Of a stretch of DNA of 64,000 nucleotides, positions 42,944 to 53,559 are shown one piece after another. The translations under genes and the position numbers were made by a program. Each line of letters starts with the position of its first letter. Within the stretch, counting starts at the first letter, position 1. Origin of the DNA: Pseudonocardia parietis (GTDB lineage Bacteria; Actinomycetota; Actinomycetes; Mycobacteriales; Pseudonocardiaceae); the NCBI RefSeq assembly GCF_017876315.1, contig NZ_JAGINU010000001.1:2542001-2606000 (forward strand). The letters run 5' to 3'. The notes beneath the pieces were generated by a model. That model saw nothing but the letters and a program-made list of their open reading frames with translations. It was not told the origin of the DNA and searched no databases.

Positions 42944-43274
42944 GATATGTAGGCCGGTTTGTCAAGTGGGCAGGGTGAGGCGGTGTCCGCGACCGTCGTC
43001 GTGGACACCGCCTCGGTTGCCGGACGGGTGTGGTGGTGGCGAGCGTGTCGGTGTCGACGCGTCGTCAGTCTGATATGCGCGGGTTGGTTACCGCAGGACG
43101 GTCTGTTCGGCTCGAGCGGTCCGCGGGTCTAGAGATCGAGCGTGGCCCCACCTCCGCTCCCCGGCGACGGGTTGGGGGAGTGGGCTGCTCATAGGTCAGT
43201 CGCGGGTCTGCTCGCAGGCGCTGCCGTCACCACCAGTGGGCTCATCCGGACATCTGTGGTCCTCGCCGGGGTGG
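42944..43274 (-). ncRNA. Candidate bridge RNA region of the IS110-type element
   Basis: This is 331 bases of non-coding DNA between the transposase stop and the element end. It contains a perfect 12-base inverted repeat (42977-42988 with 43003-43014, loop 14 bases). IS110-family elements encode a structured bridge RNA in such a segment; IS1111-group members carry it on the 3' side. The RNA ends are unknown. Confidence 0.45.
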
Positions 43275-44369
43275 TTACTCGTCGAGGACGGCCAGCGACC
43301 AGGACCAGCCGGCGAGCTCGCGGGCGATCGCGGTGTTGGCGACCACGGCGCGCTTTTGGCGGGTGTCGAAGCCGGCCCAGCGGGAGTGCAGGCGCCGGTT
43401 CGCCCGTTGGGCGCGATCCCGCGCGGCCGGGCTCGCCTGGTCCTGACGGCGACGCAGTCCGACCCCGGCCCGCAGCGGCTTACGGTGGTGCCAGGCGGCC
43501 TCGATCAGCAGGCGGCGGGCGTGTCCGTTGCCTGTCTTGGTGATCGCGCCCTGCGACCGCGACGCCCCGGAGGAGGACTCGGTGGGCACCAGGCCGAGGT
43601 AGGCGCCGATCGAACGCCCGGTCAGCCGGTGCCAGTCCCCGATCTCGACGGCGAGCCCGAACGCGGTCAACGTCGAGACCCCGCGCAGGCAGCCCAGCCG
43701 GGTTACCACCGGGGTGAACTCGCTACTCGCGGCCATCTCGGTGATCGCGGCGTCCAGGCGCTCGCGCCGCGTCAGCGTGGCCAGCAGGGTGTCGTAGGCG
43801 ATGTCGAAGGCCAGCCCCAGACCCGGCGCGGTGAACACCTCATCCCGGCGGCGCTCGCGCAGCCACTGATCGTGGATCCCGGTCCAGGGCTTACCGCCGT
43901 AGTAGACGATCCCCTGGCGCAGCAACAACTTCGAGAGTCGGTGCCGGGCCGACATCAGGTCCCCGCGCACGTCCTCCCGCGCCCTCACCAGGTCCCGCGC
44001 AGCTTCCTGTTCCACGCTCGGCACGGCGACCGCGACGATCTCGTCGAGGTGCAGCAACCGGGCCAGATGCCGGGCATCACGCTGATCGGTCTTGACCCGG
44101 TCCCCGGACGGGCGTTGCAGCTTCGACGGCGCCGCGACCTGGCATTCGATCCCCGCCGCGGCCAGGGACCGGGCCAGCCCGAACCCGGTCGGCCCGGCCT
44201 CGTAGGTGACCGCCACCGGGCCTGGCAGCGACCGCACCCACGCGGCCACATCACCGTGATCCGGGGTCAACCGACGCTCGAACAGCTCCCCGGTCCGCCC
44301 GTCGAGCCCACACGCCACGACCGAGCGCGCGTGCACGTCCAACCCGACACTCGTACGATTCGCACTCAC
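43275..44369 (-). CDS. IS110-family DEDD transposase
   Basis: This is a 364-residue recombinase. The N-terminal RuvC-like DEDD domain has SVGLDVHARSVVACGLDG with the first Asp, VTYEAGPTGFGLARSL with the Glu, and KTDQRDARHLARLLHL with the Asp pair. The C-terminal transposase_20 domain (LRGVSTLTAFGLAVEIGDW, YLGLVPTESSSGASRSQGA) carries the serine-containing active site. The start is the GTG at 44369, which puts VSANRTSVGLD at the N terminus; the frame is open to 44432. It appears intact. The family uses an RNA guide for target choice. Confidence 0.9.
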   Translation of the reverse strand: MSANRTSVGLDVHARSVVACGLDGRTGELFERRLTPDHGDVAAWVRSLPGPVAVTYEAGPTGFGLARSLAAAGIECQVAAPSKLQRPSGDRVKTDQRDARHLARLLHLDEIVAVAVPSVEQEAARDLVRAREDVRGDLMSARHRLSKLLLRQGIVYYGGKPWTGIHDQWLRERRRDEVFTAPGLGLAFDIAYDTLLATLTRRERLDAAITEMAASSEFTPVVTRLGCLRGVSTLTAFGLAVEIGDWHRLTGRSIGAYLGLVPTESSSGASRSQGAITKTGNGHARRLLIEAAWHHRKPLRAGVGLRRRQDQASPAARDRAQRANRRLHSRWAGFDTRQKRAVVANTAIARELAGWSWSLAVLDE

Positions 44370-44463
44370 TGGGGCCTCCCACATCTGTGGCTCTACCGCC
44401 AGGACCCACTCCTGTCGGCAACCCACGTTCACATGCGGGAGGCCTCAGCCCAGGCCTCCATAC

Positions 44464-44561
44464 CGTCTAGCAAGGAGACTGGACCAGTGCCTGCACCTCG
44501 GAAGTTCGATGCGGAGACGCGTGAGCGCGCCGTGCGCCTGTACACGGGCCGTCTGCGTGAT
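44464..44561 (+). mobile_element. Internal piece of IS3 copy 1, truncated by IS3 copy 2
   Basis: CTAGCAAGGAGACTGGACC onward is identical to bases 46011-46104 of IS3 copy 2, covering the orfA start and about 27 codons. At CTGCGTGAT it stops and the left end of copy 2 begins at 44562. Confidence 0.85.
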
Positions 44562-44597
44562 TGAATCGTCCTGGACGGTGGAGAGGCTCTGATCTAG

Positions 44598-46010
44598 TAC
44601 TGCAACGGCACTCCGGCGTGTCGTGAGAGGCTGATGTCTGTCCGGCGGTGATGATCACCGCGTGGTTGATGTTGCTGGGTGGGTCGCGTCGTTGGATGCG
44701 GTGGTGGAGCTGATCGCCGGACGGTTCCGGCGGGTCGAGCCGCGCCGCCGGGTCGGGGCGTATCTGCGCGGGCTGCTCGCGGGGTTGGAGCGTAAGAACG
44801 GTTGGACGTTGGCCGAGCACGCCGGCGCGGGGTCGCCGGACGGGATGCAGCGGCTACTGCGGACCGCGGACTGGGATGTCGACGGGGTGCGTGATGACCT
44901 GCGTGGATACGTGCTGGATCAGCTCGGGGACTCGTCCGGGGTGTGGATCGCCGACGACACCGGGTTCATCAAGAAGGGCGTGCGCTCGGCCGGGGTGCAG
45001 CGCCAGTACACCGGCACCAGCGGGAAGATCGACAACTGTCAGCTCGGGGTGTTCCTCGCCTACGGCAGCTCGCGGGGTCGGGCGCTGGTCGACCGCGAGC
45101 TGTACCTACCGACCTCGTGGACCGAGGACGCCGATCGGTGCGCGGCGGTCGGGGTGCCCGCCGAGGTGGGGTTCGCGACCAAGCCGCAGCTCGCCCTGGC
45201 CATGCTCGCTCGCGCGCACGACGCCGGGGTCCTTCACGGCTGGGTCACCGCCGACGAGGCGTTCGGGCAGAACCGGACCTTCCGCTCCTGGCTGGCCGCC
45301 CGCGCGGTGCCGTTCGTGCTCGCCACCCGCAGCGACGACAAGCTGACCTGCCCCGACGGGCGCCGCCACCAGGCCAAGCACCTCGCCGCACTCGCTGGTG
45401 CCGGGGCGTGGGAGCGACGCTCGGCCGGTCCGGGTGCGCACGGCGAACGGCTCTACGACTGGACCGTCCTCGCGCTGCACGTCACCGCGAAGGCCGACGG
45501 ACTCCCCGCCGGGTGGGGCCACTGGCTGCTGGTCCGCCGCCAGATCGACCCGGAACCGGGCAAGGACCCTGAGCTGGCGTTCTACCGCTGCGCTGGCCCC
45601 GCGGCGACGCCGGTGCCCGAGCTGATCCGGGTCGCCGCGGCCCGGTGGGCGATCGAGGAGTGCTTCCAGACCGCGAAGAACGAGGCCGGGCTCGATCACT
45701 ACCAGGTTCGCGGGTACCGGGCCTGGTACGCCCACGTCACCCTCGCGATGCTCGCCGCCGCCTACCTCGCCGCCACCCGCGCCCAGGAGGCCAAAAAGGG
45801 GGACCCGGACTCGGTCACGACGGGCTGATCCCGTTGAGCAGCAACGAGATCCGCCGCCTGCTCGCCAACCTCGTCCTCGCCCCCGTCGTCTGCGTGAGCA
45901 GCGCGATCAGCTGGTCGAACTGGCGCCGACGCCGCCAACACCAGGCACGCGAGTGTCACTACCGCCGTCGAGGCCACCGACCGCCGTGAGCACGAACTGC
46001 CGTTGCAGTA
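44598..46010 (+). mobile_element. IS701-family insertion sequence nested in IS3 copy 2
   Basis: The 13-base terminal inverted repeats TACTGCAACGGCA are perfect. CTAG is duplicated directly outside (44594-44597 and 46011-46014), matching the YTAR target duplication of IS701. Length 1413 bases. Confidence 0.88.
44662..45828 (+). CDS. IS701-family DDE transposase
   Basis: This is a 388-residue transposase. Family signatures are SSGVWIADDTGFIKKGVRSA with the first Asp, HGWVTADEAFGQNRTFRSWL with the second, and RWAIEECFQTAKNEAGLDHY with the Glu. The frame ends soon after GCCAAAAAGGGGGACCC (about 45790). In the -1 frame the C terminus continues with LIPLSSNEIRRLLANLVLAP and WSNWRRRRQHQARECHYRRR up to 45989, as in other IS701 transposases. 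This is either a programmed -1 shift or a deletion. GTG at 44662 is the start. Confidence 0.85.
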   Translation: MVDVAGWVASLDAVVELIAGRFRRVEPRRRVGAYLRGLLAGLERKNGWTLAEHAGAGSPDGMQRLLRTADWDVDGVRDDLRGYVLDQLGDSSGVWIADDTGFIKKGVRSAGVQRQYTGTSGKIDNCQLGVFLAYGSSRGRALVDRELYLPTSWTEDADRCAAVGVPAEVGFATKPQLALAMLARAHDAGVLHGWVTADEAFGQNRTFRSWLAARAVPFVLATRSDDKLTCPDGRRHQAKHLAALAGAGAWERRSAGPGAHGERLYDWTVLALHVTAKADGLPAGWGHWLLVRRQIDPEPGKDPELAFYRCAGPAATPVPELIRVAAARWAIEECFQTAKNEAGLDHYQVRGYRAWYAHVTLAMLAAAYLAATRAQEAKKGDPDSVTTG

Positions 46011-46030
46011 CTAGCAAGGAGACTGGACCA

Positions 46031-46357
46031 GTGCCTGCACCTCGGAAGTTCGATGCGGAGACGCGTGAGCGCGCCGTGCGCCTGTACACGGGCCGTCTGC
46101 GTGATCACGGTGAGTCCAAGCTGGCTGCGCGCCGGCACGTAGGTGAGTTGCTGGGAATCAACCCGGCGACGATCCGGAATTGGGTCGAGGCAGAGTATGA
46201 CCCGTCGGTGACAGCGGGGCCGACGGTTGCCGATCCCGATCCTGAAGAACTGCGGCGGTTGCGGCAGGAGAATGCAGAGCTGCGGCGGGCGAACGAGATT
46301 CTGAAGACGGCGAGCGCGTTTTTCGCCCAAGCGGAACTCGACCGCAAACTTCGCTGA
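46031..46357 (+). CDS. IS3-family OrfA (helix-turn-helix protein)
   Basis: This is a 108-residue OrfA with the typical transposase_8 helix-turn-helix (RKFDAETRERAVRLYTGRL, GESKLAARRHVGELLGINPA, TIRNWV) and a leucine-zipper-like helix (ELRRLRQENAELRRANEILK). It binds the IS ends. AAGGAGACTGGACCA precedes the GTG at 46031. The orfB frame runs in -1 and overlaps the end, so an OrfAB fusion by -1 frameshifting between about 46315 and 46345 is expected. Confidence 0.9.
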   Translation: MPAPRKFDAETRERAVRLYTGRLRDHGESKLAARRHVGELLGINPATIRNWVEAEYDPSVTAGPTVADPDPEELRRLRQENAELRRANEILKTASAFFAQAELDRKLR

Positions 46358-47289
46358 TCTGCGAGTACGTTGACGGTCATCGTGACCGTTTCGGAGTCGA
46401 GTCGATTTGTGCCCTGCTGAGCGAGTACGGGATGCAGATCGCTCCGAGTACCTACTACAAGTGGCGAGTGTGTCCAGTGCGGCCGGCTGAGCTCGAGGAA
46501 GCGTATTTGGTGAACGCGATTGTCGATCTGTTCCGGAAGAACAAGCGGGTGTACGGAGTGCGGAAGTTGTGGCGCGCGGCCCGTCGTGCCGGCTTGGATG
46601 TGGGGCGGGATCAGGTCGGCCGACTGATGCGGATCGCGGGCATCCAAGGGGTGCGGCGCGGGTCGCACCGGGTGGTGACCACGACTCGTGACCTGCGGGC
46701 GCCGCGGCATCCTGACCTGGTCGGCCGTGGCTGGAGTGCGCCGACGCGCCCGGATGCGATTTGGGTAGCGGATTTCACATATGTGTGGACTGCGGCCGGG
46801 TTCTGCTATGTGTCGTTCGTGACTGACGTGTATTCGCGTCGGATTCTCGGGTGGAAGGTGTCGACTGCGAAGACGACGCCACTGGTGCAGGGCGCGCTCG
46901 GGCAAGCGTTGGCGACGCGACGTCGCGAGTCGGCCAACTTCACAGCTGACGGGTTGATTCATCATTCGGATGCGGGATCGCAATATACTGCCCTGGCGTT
47001 TACCGAGGAACTTCGCGAGGCGGGTATCGCAGGCTCGATCGGGACGGTCGGAGATGCGCTCGACAACGCGTTGATGGAGTCGACGATTGGTCTGTATAAG
47101 ACCGAGTTGGTCGGACCGTACGCGGTCGACCGGAACTGGGACGGACTGCGCGAACTCGAGCGAGAGACGGCCGAGTGGGTTCGATGGTATAACCAGGAGC
47201 GAATCCACTCATCCATCGACTATGATTCGCCTATCGAGCGTGAAATGTTGTATGCTGACACGGTCGCCCAACGGGGCGAGGCGGCCTGA
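46346..47289 (+). CDS. IS3-family OrfB (integrase/transposase)
   Basis: This is the DDE integrase part, with homology beginning before the first ATG (46432): the -1 frame reads SLICEYVDGHRDRFGVESIC in front. The rve core has WVADFTYVWTAAGFCYVSFV with Asp, LIHHSDAGSQYTALAFTEEL with Asp, and DALDNALMESTIGLYKTELV with Glu, then WVRWYNQERIHSSIDYDSP. It appears intact and is probably expressed only as an OrfAB frameshift product. The exact start is therefore the frameshift site rather than a codon. Confidence 0.88.
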
Positions 47290-47321
47290 ACCTCAGCCTC
47301 TCGCGAACCCAGGACGGTTCA

Positions 47322-47858
47322 GCTACCCGAACGCCTGGCGATGACCGCGACCCACCGCGACCCACCGCGACCCACATCGGCGCCGAGACCCTCGACTACA
47401 GCCGCACCGACGTCGGCGCCGAACTACGCGAGCGCACCGGCGGCCGCGGACCCGACGTATGCATCGAGGCCGTCGGCCAGGAAGCGCACACCCACGGCCC
47501 GGAATACCTCTACGACCAGGTCAAACAACAGCTACGCCTGGAGAACGACCGCCCCCTCGCGATCCGCGAGGCAATCATGGCCTGCCGCAAGGGCGGATCG
47601 GTGTTCTCCCTCGGGGTGTTCGCCGGACTGGTCGACAAGTTCCCGCTCGGCGCGCTGATGAACAAAGGCCTGACCCTGCGCGGCGCCCAGCAGCACGGGC
47701 AGCGCTACCTCCCGATGCTGCTCGACCGCATGTCCCGGGGCGAGATCACCACCAGCCACCTCGCCACCCACGTCATGTCGTTGGACGAGGGCCCCCGCGG
47801 CTACGACATCTTCAAGAGAAAGCAGGACGGCTGCGGCCGCTCGGTCTTCCAACCCTGA
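47322..47858 (+). pseudogene. C-terminal part of a zinc-dependent alcohol dehydrogenase (formaldehyde dehydrogenase-like)
   Basis: The gene is cut by the IS3 right end. From about 47373 the frame reads HIGAETLDYSRTDVGAELRE, RTGGRGPDVCIEAVGQEAHT, GGSVFSLGVFAGLVDKFPLG and LLDRMSRGEITTSHLATHVM, the C-terminal Rossmann half of glutathione-independent formaldehyde/alcohol dehydrogenases. The catalytic zinc domain is absent. At the junction a 10-base unit (CCGCGACCCA) is repeated about three times at 47345-47374. It ends 57 bases before the Mn catalase gene. Confidence 0.75.
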
Positions 47859-47915
47859 GACCTCCCGACCCCGACGGCGTCCGCCGCCGGGCCCTCCATC
47901 GGCGCGAGGAGAATC

Positions 47916-48793
47916 GTGTACACCCACACCCAGCGGCTGCAGTACCAGGCCGCCCCCGATCGGTCCGACCCGGTCTATGCGGCCAAGCTCCAGGAACTCA
48001 TCGGCGGTCAGTACGGCGAGATCACGGTGATGATGCAGTACCTGTTCCAGGGGTGGAACTGCCGACTGCCCGGCAAGTACAAGGACATGCTCCACGACAT
48101 CGGCACCGAGGAGATCGGCCACGTCGAGATGCTGGCGACCATGGTCGCCAGACTGATGGAAGGCGCCCCGCTGGACAGTCCCGGCCACGACGAGGTGTCC
48201 GACCCCACGGTGGCCGCGGTCATCGGCGGGATGGACGTCCAGTCCGCGATCGTGGCCGGCGCCGGCGGGCGGGCGGTCGATTCCCGCGGCAACCTGTGGA
48301 ACTCCGGGTTCATCACCTCCAGCGGCAACCTGATGGCCGACTTCCACTCGAACGCCAACGCCGAGATGCAGGGCCGACTCCAGGCCGCGCGGCTGTACAA
48401 CATGACCGACGACCCCGGCGTACGCGAGATGCTCGCCTTCCTGATCGCCCGCGATCACATGCACCAGAACCAGTGGCTGGCCGCGATCGAGCAGCTCAAG
48501 ACCGACGGCATCGAGGACCTACCCGTTCCGGGAGCGTTCCCGCTCGAACGTGAGACCGCTGAGGTCGGCTACCAGTTCATCACCTTCTCCGACGGGGAAG
48601 CCTCCACCCAAGGCCGCTGGGCCGGTGGCGCCGCCCCGACGGCACCGGGGAACTCAGCGCCGTGCCCGGGCCCCATCCGGTCGACGGTGTGCCCGGTCCA
48701 CCGCGCAGCGACCCTCGACTGTTCGCCACCACCACCCCCGACCTGGAGCTTCCCGGCTCCCGCGTGGGCGCCGACGCGGAAACCGAACGCTAG
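47916..48793 (+). pseudogene. Manganese catalase with a C-terminal frameshift
   Basis: This is a ferritin-fold di-manganese catalase that dismutates hydrogen peroxide. Metal-ligand helices are present: LIGGQYGEITVMMQYLFQGW, DIGTEEIGHVEMLATMVARL and LIARDHMHQNQWLAAIEQLK, so the catalytic bundle (residues 1-230) is complete. Near 48635 one base is missing. The original C terminus DGTGELSAVPGPHPVDGVPG to LELPGSRVGADAETER continues in another frame up to TAG 48791-48793. The unshifted frame runs on to 48878 with unrelated sequence. It may still be active, since only the tail changes. GTG start after GAGGAGAATC. Confidence 0.8.
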
Positions 48794-48825
48794 CTGCAGT
48801 ACGCCGCGCAGTGAGGTGATCACCC

Positions 48826-49958
48826 ATGACCGTCAGCGAGACCACCACGCCCACAGTGGTCGTCGGCCTGCTCGCTGACCCCGATCTGCCCGCCGAGTTC
48901 TCCGAAGACCTCGCCCGGGAGTTGCCCGACATGCTCGGTCGGGAGACTGGCGGGCGGGCCCGGTGGCAGGTCGACACCGTCACCCACGCCCTGGTACTCG
49001 ACCAGCACGGCACGTTGCCCTCGGTGCAGATCGGACAACGGGCCATGATCGATCAGGGCTGAGACCTGGTCATCCTGATCACCGAGCTGCCCCGACGCGC
49101 CGGCACCCAACCGATCATCTCCGACTACGGAGCCGACACCGGTGGCTGGTGTCGCTGCCCGCGCTGGGTGGCCTGGGGCTGCGCCGCCAGGCCCGCAAGG
49201 TGCTGATGCACCTTCTCACCGAGCACCTGATCGCCAAGCCCCTCGGCGAGGGGGCGGCCACGGCCGAGCCGGCCAACGCGACCACCGGCCGCTCGGGCTC
49301 GGCGCCCCGGTCGAGCACATCAGCTCCGGCGACGAGGGCATCGACATACACCTCGCACTCAACGGCGCCCACGGCCGGCTGCGTCTGCTCATTGGCATGG
49401 TCCGAGCCAACCGGCCGTGGCGGCTGGTGCCCAACCTCTCGCTCGCCATCGCCGGCGCGGCCGCGGGCGCCGCGTTCGGAGTCTTCTACTCCAACATCTG
49501 ACAGCTCGCCGACGCGTTCAGCACCGGGCGGCTACTGCTGGTCAACGTCCTCGCGCTCCTGGCGATGATTGCCTGGTTGATCATCGACAACGGCCTGTGG
49601 GAACGACCCTCCAGCAACCGGCTGCGCGCAGAAGCGGTGCTCTACAACGCGGCCACCGCGCTGACCATCACGGTCGGTGTGCCCTACATGTACCTGCTGC
49701 TCTATGCCGTCACCCTCGCCTCGGCCGTGGTCGTCATCCCACCCACCTTGCTCGAATCCACCCTCGGACACCCCTCCGGTCCCGGTGAGTACGCGATCAT
49801 CACCTGGCTGTCCGCCTCGATGCACCATCGCCGGCGCCCTCGGTTCCGGGCTGTCCAGCGAGGACGCCGTCCGCCAAGCCGCCTACAGCCGACGCGAACA
49901 AGAACGACGCGCCCACCTCGCGTCCGAAGACCCGGAAACCGACAGGGGCGAGCCATGA
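48826..49958 (+). pseudogene. Copy B of the unrecognised soluble-plus-membrane family, broken
   Basis: This aligns along the whole length of copy A (41739-42884). ATG 48826 starts MTVSETTTPTVVVGLLADPD. Two in-frame TGA codons (49060-49062 and 49499-49501) fall exactly at Trp79 and Trp221 of copy A (GWD and VWQLA). Frameshifts are needed near 49138, 49300 and 49825. Conserved segments remain: LRLLIGMVRANRPWRLVPNL, LYNAATALTITVGVPYMYLL and GALGSGLSSEDAVRQAAYSR. Divergence from copy A is large, so it is an old paralogue and not a recent duplicate. Confidence 0.75.
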
Positions 49959-50170
49959 CAGCACCGCAGCCGGGGCTGTCGCTGCGTGTATACCGAGCCT
50001 CACCGCGCTGCCGGGTCCGACTGCGCGGTGACCTCGACATGGCGACCGCACCCGCGCTGCGCACGCTGCTCGATCAGCTACGCGCGGCCGGAGTACTTTC
50101 CTCGCCCTGAACCTGGCCGAGCTCGAGTTCCTGGGCGCAGCCGGCGTGCACACGTCCACCCAGGCCGACC
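49955..50170 (+). pseudogene. STAS-domain protein remnant
   Basis: ATG 49955 opens MTAPQPGLSLRVYRASPRCR and VRLRGDLDMATAPALRTLLD, the start of an anti-anti-sigma STAS domain. The frame shifts near 50095 and continues LALNLAELEFLGAAGVHTST, then homology stops near 50170 against a fragment on the other strand. Confidence 0.6.
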
Positions 50171-50189
50171 GACAGTTGGGACTGCCCAG

Positions 50190-50630
50190 ACTTCGCCGCG
50201 GCACCAGGCGCCCATTCGCTCCACGGCGGTGGCCACCGAGCCGTCGTCCTCGGCCAGGCGCGCTCCCTGGTACGGGTTCCGGTACACGATCCGACCGTCG
50301 AAGCTGATGTGGTCCAGGTCGAAGCCCTCGAGGTTCAGATCGATCCCGGTCTGGCGCCGCACCAGGTGCGACTCGACCGCGGTGACCGGGTCGGCCAGGC
50401 GGACGACCCGGTCGTCCACCAGCTCCCCTTGGCTGCCGCGCACCACGATCCGGTTGCTGCGCAGTGGGTTGAACCACTGGTTGTCGGTGAAGTCGTACAG
50501 GCCCGACCCACCCTCTCCGACGTCGATCGTCGCCAGCGTCGTCGCGGCCGGCGCTGGCTCGGCGCCGCCCGTCCAGCCTCCCGGGACAGCGGGTCGGCCA
50601 TCGGCGTGGTGAGAGCGGCACCTCAAACCC
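50190..50630 (-). pseudogene. C-terminal fragment of a Gfo/Idh/MocA-family oxidoreductase
   Basis: The reverse frame reads GEGGSGLYDFTDNQWFNPLR, NRIVVRGSQGELVDDRVVRL and LNLEGFDLDHISFDGRIVYR, typical of the C-terminal domain of Gfo/Idh/MocA oxidoreductases. The NAD-binding domain is missing and the 5' end continues only as a frameshifted stretch to about 50705. A dead remnant beside thiC. Confidence 0.55.
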
Positions 50631-50707
50631 GTGCCCCGTATACCGATCCGCGTGTGGGGACGCAGCGGAGACGCTGAGCGTCGCAGCGGGTATGTCTGCG
50701 GTGATCG

Positions 50708-52507
<1,800 letters not shown>

Positions 52508-52992
52508 CGCGAGCTCCCGTGGCTATGAAGATGTCGCCGAGAAGGGGTCCTCGACGTTCCTGCAGAACCCTAGCCACTGCACCCTGACACACACCACCCA
52601 CTCGGCGCACGAGTGTGGCCGGCATCGGCGCTGACGTCCTTGCCAGATAGCCGCTGCGCTGGGCCCGATTGGCTCCCGCGTCCGCCCTGTCGCACCCAGA
52701 AACGGTTCACTACTGTCCACGGCGGAGGCGCGCCGCCGGCCGCGCTTTGACCAGACGCACACCCGTCCCGGCTGCGATCCCGCGGACGCCGCGCCGGCGT
52801 GGGCCGTCCTCGCGGGTGGCAGGGGGCAACTCGGCGATCAGCGCCCCGGCCACTGACGTTGCAGTGCGGCTTGACCGCGCCGATCCTCTGCCGGGGGAGG
52901 AGTGGTCGCCGGGACGGCGACCGTCGGGCCTCCTGTGGTGGAATCTGGCTGCCCTCCGAGTGCTCCCGGTCATACGGGCCGGAGCCCCGGGG
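52508..52992. other. Gap between the TPP riboswitch and the PadR gene
   Basis: About 485 bases with the promoter side of thiC and no supportable gene. Frames on both strands are Arg/Pro-rich and lack ribosome-binding sites. Confidence 0.5.
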
Positions 52993-53559
52993 TCAGCCGC
53001 GAGGGTCGCGTTCGGTCCGTTCGCGACGGAGCCGGTCGAGGTCGTCACCGGCGAGCGCGGTCCAGAACCTCAGTGCAGCGTGCTCCATCTCCAGGCCCAG
53101 CTCGAGAGTGATCATGCGCGGCTCGGCCCATTCTTCGCGGCCGTGCCGGGCGACCATGTCCTCGTAGTCGGCGATCCGTTCCTCGTGTTGGCGGATCTGC
53201 TCCTGGGCGAGCTTCCCAACGTCGTCCGGGGAGCCGGCCTCGTTGAAGAACAGTTTCAGCTCGGCGACGTCGCGCATCTCGAAGTGCTCGGGTGTGGGCG
53301 CTGCGAGCCACTCGCGCAGCGCGGACCGCCCCTCGCTCGTAAGGGAGTACGTCTTGCGTCGCCTTCCGCGATCTTCTGTGTCCAGGGCGAGCAGTCCGGC
53401 CTGGGCGAGCCGTTCCGGCTCGGAGTACAGCTGTGCGTGCGGGAAGTGCCAGAAGTAGCCGACGGATCGGCTCACCGCCCGCTTGAGGTCGTACGGCGTC
53501 GAGGGCCCGCGCAACGCGATCATGCCCATGACCAGATACGACGTCGTGGACAGTCGCAT
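52993..53559 (-). CDS. PadR-family transcriptional regulator
   Basis: This is a 188-residue PadR winged-helix regulator with a Vir C-terminal dimerisation domain. The N-terminal MRLSTTSYLVMGMIALRGPS, TPYDLKRAVSRSVGYFWHFP and AQLYSEPERLAQAGLLALDT are typical, followed by the long helix FNEAGSPDDVGKLAQEQIRQ. PadR proteins often repress phenolic acid or acyl-CoA pathways. The ATG at 53559 follows GGGGGGAGAG. It is divergent from the CoA-ligase operon across 540 bases and is the nearest candidate regulator. Confidence 0.88.
   Translation of the reverse strand: MRLSTTSYLVMGMIALRGPSTPYDLKRAVSRSVGYFWHFPHAQLYSEPERLAQAGLLALDTEDRGRRRKTYSLTSEGRSALREWLAAPTPEHFEMRDVAELKLFFNEAGSPDDVGKLAQEQIRQHEERIADYEDMVARHGREEWAEPRMITLELGLEMEHAALRFWTALAGDDLDRLRRERTERDPRG

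Larger units (their letters stand above)
42944..44463 (-). mobile_element. IS110-family (IS1111-group-like) insertion sequence inside IS3 copy 1
   Basis: The element fills the gap between IS3 bases ...GATCT and CTAGCAAGG.... Sub-terminal inverted repeats TATGTAGGCCGG (42946-42957) and TATGGAGGCCTGG (reverse of 44450-44462) lie 2-3 bases from the ends, as in the IS1111 group. A long non-coding segment lies on the 3' side of the transposase gene. Confidence 0.75.
44562..47321 (+). mobile_element. IS3-family insertion sequence, copy 2, carrying a nested IS701-type element
   Basis: Left end TGAATCGTCCTGGACGGTGG and right end (reverse complement from 47321) TGAACCGTCCTGGGTTCGCG are imperfect inverted repeats, both followed by GAGAGGCT within 25 bases. 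Without the nested element the IS would be about 1.34 kb. It carries orfA and orfB. Confidence 0.85.

Noticed and set aside
47345-47374. 10-base repeats as an IS target duplication
   Set aside because: The unit is repeated directly beside only one IS end and is not found at the other; local slippage is simpler.
52710-53048. Reverse-strand frame between thiC and the PadR gene
   Set aside because: It overlaps the PadR coding end, is low complexity and has no start signal.
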